Source of the DNA: Silene noctiflora
Taxonomy: Eukaryota; Streptophyta; Magnoliopsida; Caryophyllales; Caryophyllaceae
Length of the DNA: 25,341 bases
NCBI GenBank assembly: GCA_009801015.1
Contig: VHZZ01000730.1
Coordinates: 70,871-96,211, forward strand
Direction of reading: 5' to 3'
The translations under genes were made by a program, and so were the position numbers. The notes beneath the pieces are model-generated. The model worked only from the letters and a program-made list of their open reading frames with translations. It did not search any database and was not told where the DNA came from. Positions 20,694-25,341 of the stretch are shown here, piece after piece. Positions within the stretch are counted from its first letter, which is position 1; each line of letters opens with the position of its first letter.

Positions 20694-21447
20694 AATAATA
20701 TTGGACCATTCACATTTGACTACTTGTGTTCAATTATTCATTTCCACGATATTGATGTTTCTAAAAAGTCATTTTCCAATCATCCAAACCCTCCAATCAT
20801 ATACCCATCTATCAAAACTGATTTTAACCCTCTAAATTATGTTTACAATTTCTTAAAAAATCACATGTTTCATATACATTTCAATTGATGTAGTATGGGT
20901 CACTGAAAATGTCTTAGGTCCTCGAGGAGGACAATAAGTATATCCATCCGTTAATAAAAACCCTTTATTCCTAATATCCTCCTTGCATTTACCCTTACGT
21001 TTATAGAAAATATTAGGAATGAAAGTTCCTCGTTGGTCAAGGAGAATCCAAAAAATATTCTCATTGAAAATTTGATCAATGTATAATAATGAAAGATTTA
21101 AAACACAATCTCTAATACATCTAGCTTGACACAATCTCTATATGTTCATAAGTATATCTTAATGGTTAAGAGTGAGTTATAATTAGATATGAGATATGTA
21201 GGGACGGATGTAAGATTTTTATTTAAGAGGACACAAAATTAATTTTGCTACTATGAATGTTTTGTTCTCTTAAAATAACGTTGTAGAAAGTTAAAAATAA
21301 AATAGAAAAACAATAAGCTTTCAAAGCATTAGTCTTCTTTACAAAATAATATTGTATGATATTTTTTAAATATTTCAAATTTTAAGTAAGTGTACTTTAT
21401 AGTATTAAGGTATAAAATTTAAGGACAAATTAACCAGTAAATATATA
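20694..21447. other. Intergenic DNA, nothing recognised
   Basis: A 93-codon - strand open frame (20853-21134) has no recognised domain and is not supported as a gene. Confidence 0.45.
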
Positions 21448-21540
21448 TGACTCAATGGTAAAGATAATGACATGACAATGGAGGTCTAGTGTTCAAATCA
21501 TACTAGTCTCTATATAAATAAGAGACTAGTGGTAGATGGG
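21448..21540 (+). mobile_element. tRNA-derived SINE-like sequence
   Basis: An A-box-like TGACTCAATGG (21448-21458) is followed 31 nt later by a B-box-like TGTTCAAATCA (21490-21500), the order and spacing of an RNA polymerase III promoter. Immediately after is a perfect hairpin, ACTAGTCTCT ... AGAGACTAGT (about 21502-21530). It does not fold as a real tRNA. No poly(A) end or target duplication was identified. Confidence 0.35.
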
Positions 21541-21985
21541 ATTAGGGGCTTAGCTCGAACCTAAATCACCTTGTTACCAGTTACCATATAAGACTCTTTA
21601 CCAACTCTATTACTATAACTACATGCCCACCCAGATCTCCCTAAATCTGCCCCGGGACATATGGGTCAGCTAGGTCGGCTGAGTAGTCAGTATTGTCGGA
21701 TTAATATCAGGTTTATAAGAATTCAGGTCAAATTGGTGAGTTTCGGTCATTGCTAAGCATATCTAAATATCGAGATTATTACGCCGATTCAATCACCTTT
21801 TTTTACTCTAGACGAATGGAGGTCGCCACGACATGATATTTGTTCTTTCGTGTGGCTACTATTCAAGTGAATTTTTTTCCCAATAATTTAAACCATCCGT
21901 GTAAGATTTTGTACATTAAAATATTTATAATGATCAAATTAATCTTGTTGTAACATTTAAATTAATATAATCTTGTAACATTTAA

Positions 21986-22015
21986 CTAGTATAGATTCCG
22001 CGCAAATACGCGGTT
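21986..22015 (-). mobile_element. Helitron 3' terminus
   Basis: On the - strand the sequence reads CCGCGTATTTGCGCGG, a stem of 5 bp with a 6-nt loop, followed by 12 nt ending in ACTAG and then a flanking T. A GC-rich hairpin 10-12 nt before a terminal CTRR, with insertion before T, is the known Helitron 3' signature. The body should extend to higher coordinates. The 5' TC end was not identified. Confidence 0.5.
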
Positions 22016-22748
22016 TTTAGATAGAGATATAAGAGAATTTAACATTACATCACTGGTATTAAGAGGTAGAAATTGAATCATAAAATTTACTACTCAATGT
22101 TTGACATTAAGAGGTAGAAAGAAGGTTTAATCGTTACAAGATTGTCGATTGTACTGAAACCTTATTATTAACTTTAATTTAAAAATTATTATTGTTATAT
22201 CATTATAACTACGAAATGCGTAATATAAACGTGAAGTAATGACATTTTTAATACTTAAGATATGCGTTGTAATGAATATACTTATGTACTCCGTTATGCT
22301 ATATAAGAAATTAAAAAAATCAACCAAAATTTAATCTTCACATAATATGGAGCAGGGATAGATACTAAGTTAAAGAGAAAGAAAAAACATATATAATTCG
22401 TAAGTTTTTACGTTTTAAAGTAAAAATATCTATGAATACTATTAATTTGTATTTTGTAGTACGTAAGTTAGTATCAAAATACGGAATATATAATTATTTA
22501 GAAAGTATTTGCTAAAAAAGTGTTCGTGACCATTATATTTAGTTTTACAAATAATATAACAGTAAAATAATTCAATCGCATCTTACGTTTAGTTAGTGTA
22601 ATTTCATTTATGTAACAAAATTAGAGTATCTTATTAATATGTATATGCCAATTGAAAAAATATTATACCCTTTTAAAATAAAATAGAGTTATTTATTGTT
22701 TGCAAGAATAGGTCCTACTTGTAGATGTGATAACATAATTAAGTATAA
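22016..22748 (-). other. AT-rich DNA, probable body of the Helitron
   Basis: If the 3' terminus at 21986 is right, this DNA lies inside the element. It has no Rep or helicase coding sequence. A near-repeat TTAAGAGGTAGAAA occurs at 22060 and 22108. Confidence 0.3.
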
Positions 22749-23061
22749 GGGGTCGTTTGGTTGATGCGGGAAGTACAAATTCACGTGATATAGAAAATCA
22801 TGGGAAATAAACCCCATTTCCTAATTCATGGGAATTTGTAAAAAGTGTTTGGTTACCTATGTGGGAACTTAATTCATGGGAATTGCAAGTTACCAAGGGG
22901 GTGTTGGTGAGTCACTTCCTACATTTTTGTAGGAAGTTAATTCCATAGGAAGTTCTACTTCCCCCATTTTTGCAAAATTAAGGCAACCAAACAACTCCCA
23001 ATGTTGCAATTCATGGGAATTTCTACTTCCCATGATTTTGTAAGGGTAACCAAACAACCCC
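22749..23061. mobile_element. Tourist-like (PIF/Harbinger-type) MITE, 313 bp
   Basis: The ends GGGGTCGTTTGGTT / AACCAAACAACCCC are inverted repeats flanked by TAA (22746-22748 and 23062-23064). The interior is rich in TTCATGGGAATT-type palindromic repeats in both orientations, so the whole element can fold back on itself. Non-coding. Confidence 0.88.
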
Positions 23062-23064
23062 TAA

Positions 23065-23975
23065 TTATAAAACGTACTTTATTTTCGCAGTACGTTTTTT
23101 ACTCATTACAGTATTTTTTGCGTAGTATTTTCCATTTGTATACCCTTGACTAAAAAAAACTCTAAAACCAAATCCTGTCAATTAGTTTCAATGCGTCAAC
23201 ACATTAATCAAAATACTACATCTTAAATCAATCAAATTGCTGCAATTGTGAATGATATTAATCATAACTTACAACGTATTGATCTATATAATTTTTTTGT
23301 CAGTATTTTTGGTTTTGTTAATTAGTTAGGGTTAATGGTTAATNGAAAAATTAAAAATCAAGTATGGTGAATTATGGAGACTTGCAGCAAGGGTGGAGGT
23401 TGGACGAGGGAAAGGGATGGCGAGGTGATGTCGTCGCCGAAGCATCGGTGAGGGCGGGTAGGTGAACGACAGATAGGCGGCAGCGGTGGTAGGAAAGACT
23501 GGTAGTGTGGTGCGTGGTTGCACTTTTTTGTTTTTTCCCTCTTGTGTTATATAGTAGTACAATGGCGTGGGCGGCAAAATCAGGCTAGAAGTGGTGGCGG
23601 CGACTAGTGGTGGTTGTCGGTAGTGGAAGGTGGTGGTGTGCAGTTGTGGCTTACGGAAGAGATATGTAGAAGGAAGGAGGTGAATAAATAAGTAAAAAAA
23701 ATGTAAAAACATACTAAGTTGGGTGAAAACATATACTACCAAATCAAACATTCCCAAAAAATAATGCAGTATTATAATTATTTTTCATGAATTTTATAAT
23801 ACAATATATTGATCATACAATACGCACTACTTTAGAAGAAGAAAAGGGAGAGAAAAAAAGATGGGAGAGAATGAAAGAATTTGATGGAAGGGAAATAAGA
23901 GGGGTAATTTTGTCAAATGTGTACTGTAATGAGTAAAATGTATACTACGAAAATGAGGACCCTTATAAAATAATT
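23065..23975. mobile_element. GGT-rich non-autonomous element with degenerate terminal repeats
   Basis: Near the left end TTATTTTCGCAGTACGTTTT then TTACTCATTACAGTA (23079-23113) is mirrored near the right end by TACTGTAATGAGTAAAATGT then ATACTACGAAAATGA (23922-23956). Between them is a GGT/GGC-rich core (23380-23700) that creates a long low-complexity ORF on the - strand. The superfamily is unknown. One base at 23344 is ambiguous. Confidence 0.4.
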
Positions 23976-24051
23976 CATTTAGGCGGGAAAATTATAATAC
24001 TCTTATTCTTCTAGTATAAAGGGGATTTTATGTTTGATTTATACACTCGTT

Positions 24052-24231
24052 AACCCTAAACAAGTTTACTCTACTTACAAACTACAAAGATAAATTGGAT
24101 TGGACTAGAAAGAAATAATAATAAAAATTGAATGAGGCCCATCGAGCATACTAAAAAAGCCCACATATTAGGCCTATCAACCTTGGAATAAGATCCACAA
24201 GGAATCAAGCATGGGTTCGTCTTATTGGGCT
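24052..24231. promoter_or_regulatory. Cluster of telo-box and site II-like motifs
   Basis: AACCCTAA (24052-24059) is a telo-box. GGCCCA (24136-24141), AGCCCA (24158-24163) and TGGGCT (24226-24231) are site II-type TGGGCY motifs in either orientation. By family knowledge this pairing marks promoters of ribosomal, cell-cycle and mitochondrial genes in plants. No gene is visible next to it here, so it may be chance or a promoter remnant. Confidence 0.25.
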
Positions 24232-24375
24232 AACCCAACACCTTTGATATACGGATGCTTAACTGCCAACTGCCCACTCATAAATTTCACAAATCTACTT
24301 AGAACATTGGTTAATAGTTTTCTTTGAATGTTGTTACATACTCTGTAGGTTGTGTCATGCCTCCGTTTTGGTTAA

Positions 24376-24510
24376 TACTCCCTCATATCCTTTATTTTAT
24401 TCCATATTTTCTAAAACAGATTATTCAGGTTTTCTTCCATATTTCTATTTTGAAAAGTTTTTATTAATATTATACTTCTATCCCTCTCCATTCACCAAAC
24501 CCCACCATAT
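24376..24510 (+). mobile_element. Left part of a Stowaway-like element interrupted by the fold-back element
   Basis: TA|CTCCCTCATATCCTTTATTT is a Stowaway-type left end. No matching right end is present in the window. The sequence stays distinct from the fold-back arm up to about 24510. The natural reading is a Stowaway element split by the later insertion. Confidence 0.4.
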
Positions 24511-25341
24511 CCTTTAAAAAAAGCAAAATTCTAAACACCACCTTTAAAAAAAAAGTTTGTCAAACACAACTTTTAATAATTATTTTTGTCAAACACGACT
24601 TTTTTGCCAGATTCCAACAATTTTCTGACCAATTGCAATGAGGTGACTTTCAGTCTATATTTGAGATAGCAAATGAGGTTGGTTTGAGGTGTTCTTGGAC
24701 TCGTTGGAAAGGTGGGAGTACGTACTTTTCAGGGGTTGTCAACATGGTGGTCGAAGGTGGCCTTATGTGGAGTCGATTGGTGCGTAAAATAAGGCTGGTC
24801 AGAGAAAGGGCTGTAAGTCTGAGTTTACAGTGGGTCTTCGGAGGTTTTTCGTGCGTCTTTTAATGCGGTTATGCTGTGTTGTTTGGTCTGAAATTTGGTA
24901 TGTTGGTTGAGGGGAGTGCAAGTTATGTCGTATTTGTGTTGTTTGTNGTGGTCGTTGGTTGCAAGTGGTAGTTCGAGGGGAGTGAATTGACCCACGAAAA
25001 AATCATACTTTGACTTACATCAACCCTCTATGACCAGCCGTACTTTACACACCAATTTACCCCACATAAGGTCATCTTTGACCACCGTGTTAACAATCAC
25101 TAGAAAGCCTGTACTCTCACCTTTCCAACGAGTCCAAGAACACCTCAAACCGACATCGTTTGCTATTTCAAACATCGACTGAAAGTCAGCTCATTGCAAG
25201 TGGTCAAACTCTGCCAAAATGTTGAACCTTACGGCCAAAAAGTTGTGTTTGACAAAAAAAAATTATTAAAGGTTGTGTTTGACAAACTTTTTTTTAAAGG
25301 TGGTGTTTGGAATTTTGCTTTTTTTAAAGGTTGTATTTGAC
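24511..25341. mobile_element. Large fold-back element with terminal repeats of about 300 bp, cut by the window end
   Basis: The left arm (24511-24815) and right arm (25026-25341) are reverse complements at high identity, sharing for example GAGGTGTTCTTGGACTCGTT, GACTTTCAGTC and GGCTGGTCA. The arms enclose about 210 bp. The outermost parts consist of internal repeats of GTCAAACACAACTTTT type. Long inverted arms and no coding capacity suggest a non-autonomous Mutator-like or fold-back transposon. The right terminus is beyond the window. One base (24947) is ambiguous. Confidence 0.75.

Noticed and set aside
21448-21510. A functional tRNA gene
   Set aside because: Only the internal promoter-like boxes match. 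The acceptor and anticodon stems do not pair.
23332-23757. 141-codon open frame on the - strand
   Set aside because: Low-complexity Thr/Pro/Tyr/Leu content that arises from the GGT-rich DNA, contains an ambiguous base, and shows no domain. More likely an accidental frame inside a transposon-like element.
24005-24030. TCTAGTATAAAGGGGATTTT as a Helitron 5' end
   Set aside because: It is in the opposite orientation to the 3' terminus at 21986 and lacks a clear A|TC junction, so it cannot be the missing partner.

Overview
This is eukaryotic, AT-rich plant nuclear DNA from a dicot. The evidence is GT-AG introns, a spliced SBP-box gene with a microRNA156 target site, and many plant-type short transposons. 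Several repeat families look like ones common in Caryophyllales (beet, spinach, quinoa and relatives), but that placement is an inference and no species is claimed. Two ambiguous bases (23344 and 24947) suggest draft sequence.

Only two intact protein genes can be supported. They are convergent. On the + strand, 7888-10521 encodes a UDP-arabinopyranose mutase / reversibly glycosylated polypeptide of 363 residues in four exons, with a TATA box and a CT-rich leader upstream. On the - strand, 17446-13690 encodes an SPL6-like SBP-box transcription factor of 510 residues in three coding exons, with a canonical miR156 site in its last coding exon. Candidate untranslated-region introns lie at both ends of the SPL transcript: one in the 5' leader (18081-17541) and one just after the stop codon (13678-12980). 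The two genes have unrelated jobs (cell-wall nucleotide-sugar supply and developmental phase control), and nothing suggests they work together.

Region by region: 1-7.4 kb is a repeat-rich flank. It holds a short tandem repeat array, a 5'-truncated LINE with intact target-site duplications, two Stowaway-like elements, copies of a terminal-inverted-repeat family and very AT-rich DNA. 7.46-10.8 kb is the mutase gene and its promoter. 10.8-12.7 kb is intergenic, with a piece of a second short-element family. 12.7-18.3 kb is the SPL gene, with two Stowaway elements in intron 1 and a 3-copy tandem repeat in the leader region. 18.3-25.3 kb is a mosaic of non-autonomous elements: two terminal-inverted-repeat families, two Tourist-like elements, a Helitron 3' end, a SINE-like stretch, a GGT-rich element and, at the right edge, a large fold-back element that appears to have jumped into a Stowaway element.

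The observations most worth following are: the three tandem copies of a 20-codon small ORF upstream of SPL; the fold-back element at the right edge; an internal empty site that documents one Tourist insertion; and a 12-bp direct repeat flanking a palindromic element in the mutase promoter. No rRNA, true tRNA, CRISPR or prokaryotic-type feature was seen.
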